A stretch of DNA of 64,000 nucleotides from Tubulanus polymorphus. Taxonomy: Eukaryota > Nemertea > Palaeonemertea > Tubulaniformes > Tubulanidae. The notes below the pieces were generated by a model that ran no database searches, was not told the DNA's origin, and was given only the letters and a program-made list of their open reading frames with translations. Position 1 is the stretch's first letter; every line of letters begins with the position of its first letter. The DNA is taken from contig NC_134034.1 in the NCBI RefSeq assembly GCF_964204645.1, positions 9,603,414-9,667,413 on the forward strand, in the 5' to 3' direction. Below are positions 46,603 through 57,558 of the stretch, in pieces. A program made the translations under genes and the position numbers.

Positions 46603-46785
46603 ACCTGGTGGATCCTCACTTGCCACAAGAAGAATTCTCTATTGCTACAATAGTTGATGCCCCACTGACACCTGGTGGATCCGCACTTGCCACAAGCGGA
46701 ATCCTCTATTGCCACAGTAGTTGATGTCCTACTGCACACTAGCGACACCTGGTGGATCCCCACTAGCTACTAGTGGAATCGTCTT
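46603..46785 (-). repeat. Family D repeat, about three units, inverted
   Basis: GACACCTGGTGGATCC occurs at about 46606, 46670 and 46744, with CACTTGCCACAAG and AGTAGTTGATGTCC spacers. The 82-codon minus ORF is a repeat product. Confidence 0.85.
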
Positions 46786-47340
46786 GCGCAGTAGATTTCA
46801 CTTACAGTTACTCGACACTTCAAAGCACTATTTGAAGTTAGAACCATAATCAAAGATCTATAACATAAAATTCGCACCCTCCATTCATACTAATTTCGTG
46901 GAAACTAAGCACAGGCAATTATAGAATGTCTATTACGCTGAATGGGCGGAGAGTAACTATGGCAGCCGAACTATTTCGAAATCTCCTTCAGCTATATCTC
47001 TCCTAAAGTCATTGTTGTTGCGTTTGAAGTGCATTATTTCTCAATGGCAGCTTCGAGCCGTATGATATGAGAGGGGGGCCCAACCGACGAACTGTTCCGT
47101 TTTATAGGTCAATATACCCTACAGTAGACAAGTGCGCGTTTAATGATGAAATTTGAAGGGCTCGAGGGGTACTACTCATGAGTTGCAGCATTCGACTAAA
47201 CAGATTGTTTCATTATTTCGTATGCTGCAATACAATGAGCGTCACTTGAGTTGGAATGCGAATATACATTTTACAAGGCTATTATTATAAGAGCGAGGTC
47301 TATATTTCAAGTGCGGAGGGGAAACCAGCGCTACCCGGAA
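46786..47340. other. Non-coding stretch, no feature recognised
   Basis: No gene or repeat recognised. Confidence 0.5.
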
Positions 47341-47344
47341 AACC

Positions 47345-47690
47345 GTGCAACGGAGTTCAGAATCAAATTAAACCTGCGCAACTGCGGAACTGAGTTCAGA
47401 AACCAAATAAATCCACACAACTGTGCAACTGGATCCAGAGTCAAATTAAACCCACACAACTGTGGAACTGGGTACAGAGTCAAATTAAACCTACACAACT
47501 GTGAAACTGGATCCAGAGTCAAATTAAACCCACAACTGTGGAACTGGACCCAGAATCAAATTAAACCCACACAACTGTGGAAATGGATTCAGAATCAAAT
47601 TAAACCGAAACAACTGTGGAAATGGGTTCAGAGTCCAATTAAACCCACACTGGCTGCGTAACTGGATCCAGAGTCGAATCAAACAAACAA
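47345..47690 (+). repeat. Family B minisatellite, about nine units
   Basis: 39-bp units with GTGGAACTGGATCCAGAGTC and AAATTAAACCCACACAACT. A 13-residue periodic ORF of 136 codons results from the stop-free unit. Confidence 0.95.
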
Positions 47691-48634
47691 ACCTTTCCAC
47701 AAAAAGGGCAAACGTTTTTTTTAAGTTGGGTCACAAATATTTCATGGAACGCTTGATGTTTTTTCTTAAACAAAGAGAACTGAGTTTTTTTTTGTCTATC
47801 TCTTTGATATCGCAACAGCGAACACAAAGCTGATCTCTCATAAACTTCATATAACAGCCACAAACAATTAACGCACTGTGGGATAAAGGGTCTAGATGTT
47901 TGTCCTTGAACCCTGCGTAGTCGACTAAGAAAGATTAAAGTAATCAGGTCGTAATCGATCTTTATGTTATTTTGATCTGTACGTGTATTTCATTGCGGGG
48001 GTTGATTATCCTAAACGTTATTATTTTGCTGCGCGCGTCGATGCAGTATTTAGAAATATGAAACTGTTTACGTCAATATCGTTTTATAACGATTTCTGTT
48101 GATAAGCTACGAACGAACGAACGAACGAACATCGAAGGGCTTGTTTCGAAAAACCACTCGCTCCCACCTCCCTATCCCCCTCTTCGTATCGCGTCTCCGT
48201 CCTACTCCCAGCCCTCTCCCCATACCCACGGGTCGATCGAGGGGCTCCTACGAGACTTCCTTCAGAGTACTGCTGCACCAACTATCCCTCTAGATGGCGC
48301 ATATTATCAATAAGATTTCATTCCATCGCTCATTGACTCTTGACTGTCCTCGCTGACCACTATACAATAGTCTTTATCTCTTCAATCTACTTATCATTCT
48401 TCAATATACAATCCACTCTCCCCATCTTGAAACCCTTCTTTTCTTTCCCCTCCCTAAACCCTTTCTCATCCCTACGACACACCGCAGAAATATCCCTCTC
48501 ATTCGACCTTCACTTATCCCATCTCTCCCGAACACAGAAAAACTTGCTCTTTTCGGACCCTCCCTAACGCACTAATGATCCTTGTCTATCTCTCCCACAC
48601 ACCAGAATAATCTAACAAACACTTTTCATCCTCA
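47691..48634. other. Non-coding stretch
   Basis: A GAACGAAC tract at 48109-48130, a CTAGATGGCGCATA element at about 48290 and CT-skewed sequence at 48340-48600. No gene. Confidence 0.5.

Positions 48635-48705
<71 letters not shown>
48635..48705. repeat. (CCAG)n microsatellite
   Basis: About 17 uninterrupted AGCC/CCAG tetramers. Confidence 0.97.
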
Positions 48706-48708
<3 letters not shown>

Positions 48709-49110
48709 AATCGAGTCAATACGACTGCCCTCCGGTAATCAAATGGATATTGAAATTTTCCGCTCGCGTGTAATGAATATTTATATCGATGGACGACGAT
48801 GATGAGATATAGATATATTTGATAGAGAGTAGAAACGCCACTTTACTGCGTATCCATTAAACGCACTCAATACTGCCGTCCTTGTAGGCTTTCATTGAAT
48901 GCTACGATTGTTTTCGCGTTGAAACGCGCTGTTATTTCGTTTCAATATTTACGATTATTAGTCATATTCGTGTCGAATTGAAAGCGGAGAGTTTTCGTTA
49001 TAAAAAAAATGATTTCTGAAAAAGTGATTTCTGATATTTCTCGACGAGTTCCCACGGATGGGAGATGGTTGGACCCGGTTCATGCCCTAGTCACATTCTA
49101 CCCGTGTTCA
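48706..49110. other. Non-coding stretch, no feature recognised
   Basis: No ORF with coding character. Confidence 0.5.
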
Positions 49111-49113
49111 CGA

Positions 49114-49850
49114 GTAAACCACTCACAACAGCCGATTACAACGCGGACACGCTTTGGTCCGGATCAGACTCGAGTCAAATTTGGCTCAGGCCTGATTAAG
49201 CTAGGGACACACGAGCGTATTTTTTTGCCTGATCGCGACGATTAAATTCGCCAGCGATTTTGCCGATGAATTTATACGCCCGATACGAGCGGGCACACGT
49301 AGCGATCAAACCAAAATTCGGTCAGCGACTCGCTTTTAGTGGGAGAGAGTTAACGAATCACATGATATCAACAATGCATCCTATTGGTTGATAAAAATGG
49401 ATCGCTCGGCGAAATTCGCCGAGTGCGGGCAGACGAGCGAATTTGCGGGCGATCCGATCGCCGGCGTAAATAATTGGCCGAAAATATCAAACATGTTTGA
49501 TACGGGCGATCGAGTCGGCCGACGAAATCGTCGTCGCCGTGAGTGGCTACACGAGCGAATTTTTCGGGCGATTGATAAATTCGCCGCGATCGGGCGAAAA
49601 AATACGCTCGTGTGCCCCTACCTTTAGAGAGAATGTTCACACATAAACCACTCACTCGATACTAAACAATGTTCAAACAAAGTGAAGTGAGTCCGACATC
49701 CGGGCCTGGTCCGATGCCAAACAGACACGGGCCCATTTGGCACCTGTGTGAACAGTTGTTCTGTGCTACACTGGGCCGGATGCTCGGGTCGAAAATGCTC
49801 GCATCATCGCCGCATACGGCACATAGGGGGCCTTTCTTTGACGAAACGAG
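49114..49850 (+). repeat. Dispersed CAAATTTGGC repeat, split by a transposon
   Basis: The flanks at 49114-49200 (ACTCGAGTCAAATTTGGCTC) and 49621-49850 (TTCACACATAAACCACTCAC, CTCGATACTAAACAATG) match the continuous copy at 29.03-29.34 kb. Confidence 0.75.
49202..49620. mobile_element. hAT-like MITE nested in a dispersed repeat
   Basis: 419-bp element. The left end TAGGGACACACGAGCGTATT and the right end AATACGCTCGTGTGCCCCTA form ~37-bp imperfect inverted repeats that extend into GCCTGATCGCG. Internal CGCCGAAATTCGTCG-type subterminal motifs are abundant. TAGGGNCACACGAGCG ends are typical of hAT-derived MITEs. A clean 8-bp duplication is not visible (flanks TTAAG and TTTAG), so the superfamily is tentative. 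No transposase. Confidence 0.75.
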
Positions 49851-50274
49851 TCATTAAAACCTCGAAAATGAGAAAATCGGCGATTTCGACACAATTCGTA
49901 GAAATCAAAAAGAGAAACTCTCGCTATAAATAACCGCTAATATAAAAAGGCGAAACGGCAATAAAAAGGTCGTTAAAATCCACGCGTAGCAATCAAGGTC
50001 AATAACTTAATAATCTGATCGTTATATTGCGGGTCAGAAGAAGTTCATCAGTTTTTCGGTGGCGTTTCATACGCGCACGCTGTAAATTTCTCGCACAAAG
50101 GTTTATATAAAACCACTATCACTAATTGAGTCGAAAATTGAAAGTCCTCGAAAAATTGCTGCATTATTTCGTCGAATCCGAGAAGCTAATCGATTCTAAA
50201 CGCTTTTCGCAATCAAAATACGCGGCAAAATTCCGGCTTAGATTCAAGACCATTTTGATTCTGTGAACTATCTA
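49851..50274. other. Non-coding stretch, no feature recognised
   Basis: No gene seen. Confidence 0.5.
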
Positions 50275-50277
50275 TCG

Positions 50278-50608
50278 GGTGCGTTGTAGGCGAGTGGCTA
50301 TAGCGTTTGACTCTGGGAAGCCAGGTCGTGGATTCGAACCCTGTACATTATTGTTGTGTCCTCGGGCAAGAAACTTATCCTCATAGACCTCTATCTAGGA
50401 GTTAATGGGTACCTGGCCTGCTAGATGACTTGTGAGTCTAGTAGTTGCACGGATGTTACTTCTCTCCAGGGAGAAATGACTGATACATGGAATAGAGTTA
50501 TAGGCTGGTGGTAATGTTACCAAATGTGGGGCGCATTTGAATTAGACTGTTTGGGATACCTGCACTACATAAATGATACTATTATTATTATAATTATTAT
50601 TATCATCT
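50278..50608 (+). mobile_element. tRNA-derived SINE
   Basis: The head (50284-50345) is tRNA-like, with an A-box-like GTGGCTATAGCG and the B box GGATTCGAACCC. The body contains CTCGGGCAAGAAACTTATCC and GTTAATGGGTACCTGGC, text typical of a central domain shared by many invertebrate SINEs. The tail reads GGGATACCTGCACTACATAA and ends in an (ATT)n microsatellite. A 3' fragment of the same family is at 16.2 kb. Transcription would be by RNA polymerase III; mobilisation would need a LINE in trans. Confidence 0.82.
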
Positions 50609-51335
50609 AATAACAGAATTGTGAATACAGACAGCCTCGATTGGGCTCGAAATTTCATTTTTCGCTCGAAACGTTTTTGTCGCATTTATTTACTTACATA
50701 CACGCAGAAAGTTACGTCAAAAATCGAAATAAACCTCCGAAAATTGCCCCGAATTTATAAATTTGCCAAACTGCATCAAAATGGTGCGACACGCGCCCTG
50801 CTATAGATTTCGAACGGAATTTTCCCCTATTTACCGTCCCAAATATATTTTTTTAATAGCATTTTTTGAATCACATATCATATCATATCATATTCAGAAT
50901 TATTCTGTTACGTGGCCACACTGAATAAAAGTCAGCTATGTACATATAATACATACACGTACATAGCGATATACTAGTTGACGATGTGTATGAACACACG
51001 ACATGTGTGTGTGTGTGTGTGAACAGCCGGGTAAATTGAAACTGTAACGAAATATGTAACACAATATACGTGTTCGCACAAAAAAAAAATGATTTACCAG
51101 TGTAGAGGGATAGCTGGGTGGAGGGTGACACTTCATAGCGATAAATAATCCATCAAAACTCTGATTATTCAGATGTGGTGCGTTGCAATTCAGAGGATAT
51201 TGTGATTTAATTCGTGTAAATAAAGGCGCATTTTCTGGAGGTTGAGAAAAGGACGAGAGAGGCTCAGGGAAAAATAGAGTGAGAAGTGGTGAGTGAGAAG
51301 TGGTGACCGATAAGACCGAGTTTCTACTATAGCCA
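50609..51335. other. Non-coding stretch
   Basis: A (GT)n run at 51003-51021 and ATCATATC repeats at 50875-50892. No gene. Confidence 0.5.
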
Positions 51336-51337
51336 CA

Positions 51338-51545
51338 CCTAGTGAACCCTCATTTACCACAAGTCGAAAACTCAACCGCAATAGTAGTTGGTGGCCTAGT
51401 GCACACTAGCGACACCTGGTGGATCCTCACTCGCAGCAAAATTGGAGTAGTACTGTTTTACCCTAGCACACAAGCAACAACTGATGCATCCTCACTTGCC
51501 GCAAGTGGAATCCTGCACACTAGCGACACCTCACTTGCCACAGCA
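51338..51545 (-). repeat. Family D repeat, two to three units, inverted
   Basis: Contains ACTAGCGACACCTGGTGGAT at about 51407 and a shortened ACTAGCGACACCTCACTTGC at about 51519. Confidence 0.8.
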
Positions 51546-52135
51546 GTGTAGAAACAAACCCCACTAATTGTGCTTAGTTTTTGTCCGTGTCTTAATCGAA
51601 AAACTAAATCAATCGAAGTCTAAACAATCGCCAGCAGTTTCTTTTCGAATACGCACACAATAAAACTAACAAACACACCGAGATACAGGAGAGCGCCGCC
51701 GATAAAAAATTCAATTAATCTCATATGAGAAACGGTCGCGGAATTCGCGGCATGTTAATTGTATTTTTATACGGCTCAGAGGTCAGCCTTGTTCTTTACG
51801 CGCGTATCAAATATCGCTGAAATAATTGTTTCCATAAATATACATATATATATATATATACGTATATACGAGAGACTGTGGAGAGTTAATCGGGTTCTCT
51901 GACTAAATTAATCAAACATATCGCAGCAGTTATAACTGAAATGTGGCGGCTTGCAGCAGCTATGTAGCCCCGCCCAGTAATTGTGTGTATATGTTGGGTT
52001 TTTTATAAAGTTATGAATGAGGTCAGCGAACATTACGTTCGAAAAATCATATTGTATCCCGTTTTCAAATTAGGTCCTATAGGCTAATAGCTAGCTAAGA
52101 TTTCGGATCACACGTAAAGAACCTTCAACCTTACT
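51546..52135. other. Non-coding stretch, no feature recognised
   Basis: A short (TA)n tract at 51840-51862. No gene. Confidence 0.5.
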
Positions 52136-52136
52136 G

Positions 52137-52285
52137 CGGCAATTGAGGATTCCATCCATCTGTGGAAAGTTAGGATCCACACCAGGTGTCGCTAGTGTGC
52201 AGTAGGATATCTACTACAGCGGCAATAGAGGATTCCACTTGCGACAAGTGAGGATCCGCAAGGTGTCACTAGTAGTAACTAGGTG
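52137..52285 (+). repeat. Family D repeat, about two units
   Basis: Contains CCAGGTGTCGCTAGTGTGCA, GTAGGATATCTACTACAGCG and GGATTCCACTTGCGACAAGT. Confidence 0.85.
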
Positions 52286-52622
52286 TAAAGCATTTTTTCA
52301 AAAAGAAATCAAATCAATTTTCTGTTTCGAGTAGATCCATTATCAAAGATAGCTGTAGCCTCCCGAACACTGCGAGTAGGAAATACAATGTCATTGACGC
52401 CCATTTGATAACGTTTGGATTCGGGAGATAAAAGATCACCCTCAAAGGATCCAGGGCAGTCCAGCGAACTCTCTCACAAAACTATGAGACATGTTCAATA
52501 ATTATTTCATGCACGAAGTCGACCCAGAACTAACTCAACAGCAGTCGGATCACATCGAACATATTGACTCTGAGAGTTTTATCAAGTAGCTAAAAATAAA
52601 TTCGAGACTCGCAGAGTCAGGT
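52286..52622. other. Non-coding stretch, no feature recognised
   Basis: No gene seen. Confidence 0.5.
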
Positions 52623-52624
52623 TT

Positions 52625-52970
52625 CTGAGTTGGATGGCGATATCAGTGTTGGATGGTACAGTAGACTCCGCTCAAGTCTGATCTTTTGACTTAAGAGTGA
52701 TATCTGAGTTGGATGGTACAGTAGACTCCGCTCAAGTCTGATCTTTTGACTTGAGAGTGATATCTGAGTTGGACGGTACAGTAGACTCCACTCAAGTCGG
52801 ATCTTTTGACTTGAGAGTGATATATGAGTCTGATGATACAGTAAACTCCGCTCAAGTCAGATCTTATGACTGGAGAGTGATATCCGATTTGGATGATACA
52901 GTAGAATCCGCTCAAGTCAGATCTTATGACTGGAGAGTGATATCCGAGTTGGATGATACAAAGTAGATCT
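52625..52970 (+). repeat. Family C tandem repeat, 60-bp unit, about six copies
   Basis: Same 60-bp unit and orientation as at 14.34 kb (CAGTAGACTCCGCTCAAGTC). The last two units carry TATGACTGGAGAGTGATATC variants. The 71-codon plus and 154-codon minus ORFs are products of this repeat. Confidence 0.95.
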
Positions 52971-53280
52971 TTTTGGACCGTGAAAAACTCAAAATACCAC
53001 GAGCTAAAACTAATAAGGTCAGATAAATCGACTAGTACTGAGGGTGATAACCAGATGACAGCACTTCCTACGAATTGACGATAATGGAAAGAGAGACAGA
53101 GAGAGAGAGATAGCGCAGCACTGTGAGAACAGACACAATTTAGTCCGCTGCACAAAAATGGGCCGAGAGCAAATTAACTCGAAGATCGTTTTACAAAATT
53201 ATGCTGTCGCGAGAATGTCGAATTAATGATATTTCGCTCAACACAACCGTATAGGATTCATTATCCATAAATATGATAGT
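52971..53280. other. Non-coding stretch, no feature recognised
   Basis: A GAGAGACAGAGAGAG run near 53090. No gene. Confidence 0.5.
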
Positions 53281-53284
53281 ACAA

Positions 53285-53860
53285 AAATAGGGTATCGTCT
53301 CATAACGGGGGTGCCGGGTACTTTTAATGTTAATGACGCTAAATAATGCGGGTGGTTTGGCTGTAAACAAGTATGGACTTATGAACGTAGAGGGTATTGG
53401 CTGATAAAACAGGGTACTGGGTAGTTTATATGGTATCGACGCTTAACAATATGGTTGGTTTCTAAATTGGGTACTGACTCATAATAAGGTATGGCCTTGT
53501 TACAGGATACAAGACCCTAAACTGGGTACTTCCTCATAACAAGGAACCGGCCCCTATACAGGATACCGCACTCATGACTAATTTGATGACGGCTCTTACT
53601 TCAAAGGTATCGGTACATTGCACGGTATTGGCTGCTATCACAAAGTATTGGCATATAACAGGGTACTGGCTCTTAACAATATTGCTGGCTACTAACTTGG
53701 CACAGGAGACATCATAAAATAACAAAGTAATAGTTCATTTGGTACATTGGAAGTTACCAGCTCCTAAATATTGAATAATTCTGGCTCCTTATAACAGGAA
53801 ACTAGACACCAGCCTGACTTATAGGGTTCTATCACCCCTACTACCCCTACTATAGAGTAT
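53285..53860 (+). repeat. Degenerate repeat region (GGGTACTGGCTNATAACA)
   Basis: Roughly 20 loosely related 25-30-bp phrases such as ATAACAGGGTACTGGCTC. Strongly eroded. Confidence 0.65.
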
Positions 53861-54010
53861 CGGCAAACTAGCCCTTTATAAAAATGGCCTCTGTGAAGTT
53901 TTTGTTGTAACGAGGCACATCCAAACCTACCCGAACCCTAAACCGTGACAAAAAAAATCCTGGCGATAAATTTTTCCCCATATGAATAATCAATAAAAAA
54001 CGAACACAAG
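53861..54010 (-). other. Intron start downstream of RBMS first exon 4
   Basis: Donor side of the intron. The minus ORF continues to 53938 past the GTGAGC donor but that part has no coding character. Confidence 0.5.
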
Positions 54011-54021
54011 CGTGAGCTCAC

Positions 54022-54168
54022 CCAGAACATGTTGGACGGTAGCAGACCGGATGCTGGCTGATGGTGATGAAGATGCGCTGGATGATTATGTTCCATTGAT
54101 GATGTTGCTGCTGCTGCTACTCCTGGTCCAGACGTTGTTGTATATTGATGTTGATGATGGACCAACAT
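54022..54168 (-). CDS. RBMS: RBMS candidate alternative first exon 4 (49 codons from ATG 54168; 25 from ATG 54096)
   Basis: A His-rich N-terminal exon ending in phase 0 at a GTGAGC donor (54021-54016) with final residues LLPSNMFW. From ATG 54168 (A at -3) it encodes MLVHHQHQYTTTSGPG, then VAAAATSS; the internal ATG 54096 begins MEHNHPAHLHHHQPASG. Joining to the shared exon over a 50.8-kb intron gives ...SNMFW-TYNPQQ. His/Gln/Ala-rich stretches are common in invertebrate RBMS/shep N-termini. The choice of start is open. The 121-codon plus-strand ORF over the same bases (54012-54377) is the antisense shadow of this exon and its upstream region. Confidence 0.68.
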
Positions 54169-54359
54169 ATTTTTTCCTCCACAAAGAGGTTTGCAGTTAT
54201 TTCTACTCGAGATCGTCGAACGCGAGAAACCTCAGCACCTGCTGCTGCTGCTACCTCTCGTATTCAAGCGACGTTAATTCAATAACTCGAAATTTCAGTA
54301 ACGTGCTTCGGTTTCTTATTTCCGAAACGGTTTCGCCGATTTTTGCCGCAAGAGGTGAA

Positions 54360-54625
54360 ATAAGAAATATCCGCTGACCGATGACCTATATGCCAATAAC
54401 TATATCACAAACTTGATGACTCTATCCGCCGACCAATGACCTATGTACCAACACTTATGATTTATCCAATGACCGATGACCTATAAACCAATTGTTTTAG
54501 TTCATCCGCTGACCAATGACCTATATTCCAGTAGCTTTAGTTAATCAACTGACCAATGGCTACTGACCAGTAACCGGTAACCTACTGATGACTATCTCTA
54601 CGGACTAGTGACCGATAGCTTTTTC
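54360..54625 (+). repeat. Degenerate repeat region (CCGCTGACCAATGACCTATA)
   Basis: About six diverged ~55-bp units with GACCAATGACCTAT and CCAATAACTAT motifs, immediately upstream (in minus sense) of RBMS first exon 4. Confidence 0.7.
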
Positions 54626-55129
54626 AACTAACTCGAACGCTAACGCTATTCGAGAGGAACAAGCAGCAGTTAGCCGAACTATTTTAGAAATGGTTCGCGG
54701 GCACAGAGAGACAGAGAGACCCCAGAAACAATCAAATGTCACCGACAACAATGACGAATACAGAATGAAACGTGTATACGATATCTTGCGGCTGTCGGCG
54801 CTGGTGTTGGCGAAGCGAGGTTAAATTGTTCTCAAGGTTTTAACAATGAGAAATTCTATCCATACCTGGGAGTGTAGGTACGAGCACATTCGACACCTTC
54901 CTATACGCAGCCGTCTTTTCTTAAATTTTTTGTCTTTAAATCTCGATACAGGCATTCAGCCCCCTCGGCTACTTCGCCGTCCATTCATTGGTTTCGATTT
55001 AATTCGCAATGGGAAATATGTTAGGAAATCTGAAAAGCGATTTCCGTTTTGTACGAGTTAGTCAAAAGTTCCGGTCAAGTCCGAGTACGACGTGGTTTAC
55101 TGTATATTACTTTACAGAATAAATGGGTT
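54626..55129. other. Non-coding stretch
   Basis: A 71-codon plus ORF (54846-55061) has no recognisable domain. Confidence 0.45.
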
Positions 55130-55264
55130 CTGGGGCTGCAGTTGATAATAAGTTGTCCAATGATAACCAGTGGATGAATACCATAGTAACAATGAACTTT
55201 CAATTGTCACGATGTCAACTATCCACTGGTTGACTATAACCTACTTTTGAGCAACTGGCCCCAG
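55130..55264. mobile_element. MITE, copy 1 (CTGGGGC...GCCCCAG)
   Basis: 135-bp inverted-repeat element. The left end CTGGGGCTGCAGTTGATAAT and the right end, read inverted, CTGGGGCCAGTTGCTCAAAA, followed on both arms by GATAACCAGTGGAT-like text, give near-full-length foldback potential. Central text: CCATAGTAACAATGAACTTT. Confidence 0.8.
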
Positions 55265-55320
55265 AAAATGTGAAAATACTACAATACTTTCCAGATTACT
55301 ATGGAATTTTAACTCATGAC

Positions 55321-55464
55321 CAGGGCTTCTGCAGTTGGCCAAAGTTGGTTAAAGATAACCGGCAGATGAATGCCAATAGCATAGTAACAATGAACTTTTA
55401 ATCGTCACAATGTCAACTATTCACTGGTTAACTCTAACCAACTTTTCAGCAACTGACCACAGGT
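55321..55464. mobile_element. MITE, copy 2, same family and orientation
   Basis: Diverged copy of the element 57 bp upstream, with CAGTTGGCCAAAGTTGGTTA at the left, CATAGTAACAATGAACTTTT in the middle and CAACTTTTCAGCAACTGACC at the right. Confidence 0.8.
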
Positions 55465-56502
55465 TTTTTCCTATTTCAGGAAAATCGAGCGAATTCGACC
55501 TCAGGTGTATAGGGCCCCCCGCCGATAGCCTCGGTCATAGTTCGTTAGATTCATTAATTGTATTCTAATAAGACGACGACAAAGCACGTAGCGAAAGTAT
55601 TTATTTACCACCGCCGCCGCCGCCAGTGTATATGATTACAATCAATCTCATAAGTTACGCCCTCCGGACTTACAACAACCACCAGCAACAACAACAACAA
55701 CCGGTCCAGCAGTGGTGGTGCAAATAAATTCAACGTAATTAAATAATAACAAAGCTTTTCCCGTGCGGTACAATGAGGTATATGGGAACTAATGCAACAG
55801 GTGGAAATATTCTCAACTCAACAACTTTTGAAAATTAGTTCTAAATAGACGTATTGTGTAATGAAATGTGTTCCCTGGAACTATTTGGAGTCACCTGATG
55901 ATGGCCGTTAGTCAACAGCCGAAACGTTGTGGTTTCATAATGATAAATTTGATCATATAATTTTAAATTCGAAATGTGGGATTTCTTCATTTATTTGGAG
56001 TCATGTGTGTTATAATGTTTCCACAACACTATCAACTACATGGACGTAATGGAGTTGTTAGATCGGAACCGAATGAGCTTATACCGGTCTTTAGGTGTTG
56101 CTTTCGCCGTAGAACCGAAATTAGCTAAGATCGGTCCATACCGCGAACCGTTATTTCTACAGTACCAGACCTCTTTCGTAATTTCATATCTTAATCAGTC
56201 AGAAATCACTCGCAGTGTTGTGGTCGTAGAACTAACCCGAAATTTCGTTTAAGTGGCTTATCATCGCCAGAACAGGGGACGCGATGTGTAGACAGGAAAT
56301 GTCAGCGAAGTTTCAGACAGCGTCGGAATTTCACACAACGCACAATCGAGATTAGTGACTTCCTTTATCAAACAATCGACACACTTCCTGTTTTAAAACT
56401 CGATATCCAGCGTGCCATGGTTAGAGAAAAAAATAGAAAACTACACCACACTCTCTACCACCATCTGAAAACCATCTATAATATATGTAATTAACTGATA
56501 CG
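55465..56502. other. Non-coding stretch with a hammerhead-like core
   Basis: Includes (CCG)n at 55611-55622, a CAA-rich patch at 55690-55712 and CTGATGA...GAAAC at 55895-55925 (see findings). A 70-codon plus ORF (56040-56252) partly consists of a decayed family A unit (TTAGATCGGAACCGAATGAG). Confidence 0.45.
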
Positions 56503-56507
56503 TGGGC

Positions 56508-56795
56508 CCTATCATTAGTGGAACTGGATTAATAGTCAAATTAAACCCATACATCTGTGGAACTGAGTTCAGAGGCAAATTAAACCCACGCAACTGTGGA
56601 ACTGGATCCAGAGTCAATTTAAACCCACACAATTGTGGAACTGGATCCAGAGTCAAATTAAACCTACACAACTGTGGAAATGGATCCCGAGACAAATTAA
56701 ACCCATACATCTGTGGAACTGGGTTTAGTCAAATTAAACCCATGCAACTGCGGAACTGGGTTCAGAGACAAATTAAACCCACACAACTGTCAATT
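56508..56795 (+). repeat. Family B minisatellite, about seven units
   Basis: 39-bp units GTGGAACTGGATCCAGAGTC / AAATTAAACCCACACAACT; produces a 99-codon spurious ORF. Confidence 0.95.
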
Positions 56796-57558
56796 ATGTA
56801 ACTATGAGCCATTGGTCTCTACGGTAGAAACTGTATTCATGAATTTCACTTATTGTTCGATACTAACTATAGATACAGCTTGACCAATGAGCCTTGAAAT
56901 GTAGGTGCATAATTTCGCATTCGTGTTTAATATTCAACTGGGGACAGAAGTTTTATAAATGCTGTATGCTAGACCAGCTGTTCGTAACAATTACACATAT
57001 TCAACTACAAAAGTGAAGGTAAGATGTATAATTAAATATTCCGAATAATTAATTAACTGTGCCCTGGTTTTCAACATTGCCGACCGGCGCTGATTAATTT
57101 CGACCGAATTTTCTTAAACTATTAATCAAATGTTTTAATAGGGACCCGATGTAATCATAGCTCTAGGCACAGTTTCTCAAGCTGAAGTCGGGGCTGGGTT
57201 TTTCTAACTAGTCTTTTCTAAAACTAGGTGTTTCCAAATGATACTTGAACTTTTATTTTATTTCTCCGAATAATTATAAATCATATACTAGGAGATACAT
57301 GCAATAAAATGTCATAAACAACAATTACAGGACGGTACATGAAAATGATAAAATAGGTGTTAACAGAAAACTAAGATAATGTTTTAAAAAGGCGAGTTTT
57401 AATTTTAGCCTATACGGGACTGCTTTAAAGAAAACAGTTTTATTCGTAAAAAAGCTACCAATTATAGCCACGCTCAATCTTTTACCAACAGTTTTAACTT
57501 GGAAAAGCCAGCGCCGATTTTTACTACAAAGTTTTTTTTTTTACATAGAATGAAATTC
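56796..57558. other. Non-coding stretch, no feature recognised
   Basis: AT-rich. No gene. Confidence 0.5.

Noticed and set aside
47251-47661. 136-codon plus ORF with a 13-residue repeat
   Set aside because: Product of the 39-bp family B unit; array-to-array variation includes frameshifts.
54012-54377. 121-codon plus-strand ORF
   Set aside because: It is antisense to RBMS first exon 4 and its upstream region; Leu-rich runs come from CTG repeats that encode Ala/Gln on the other strand.
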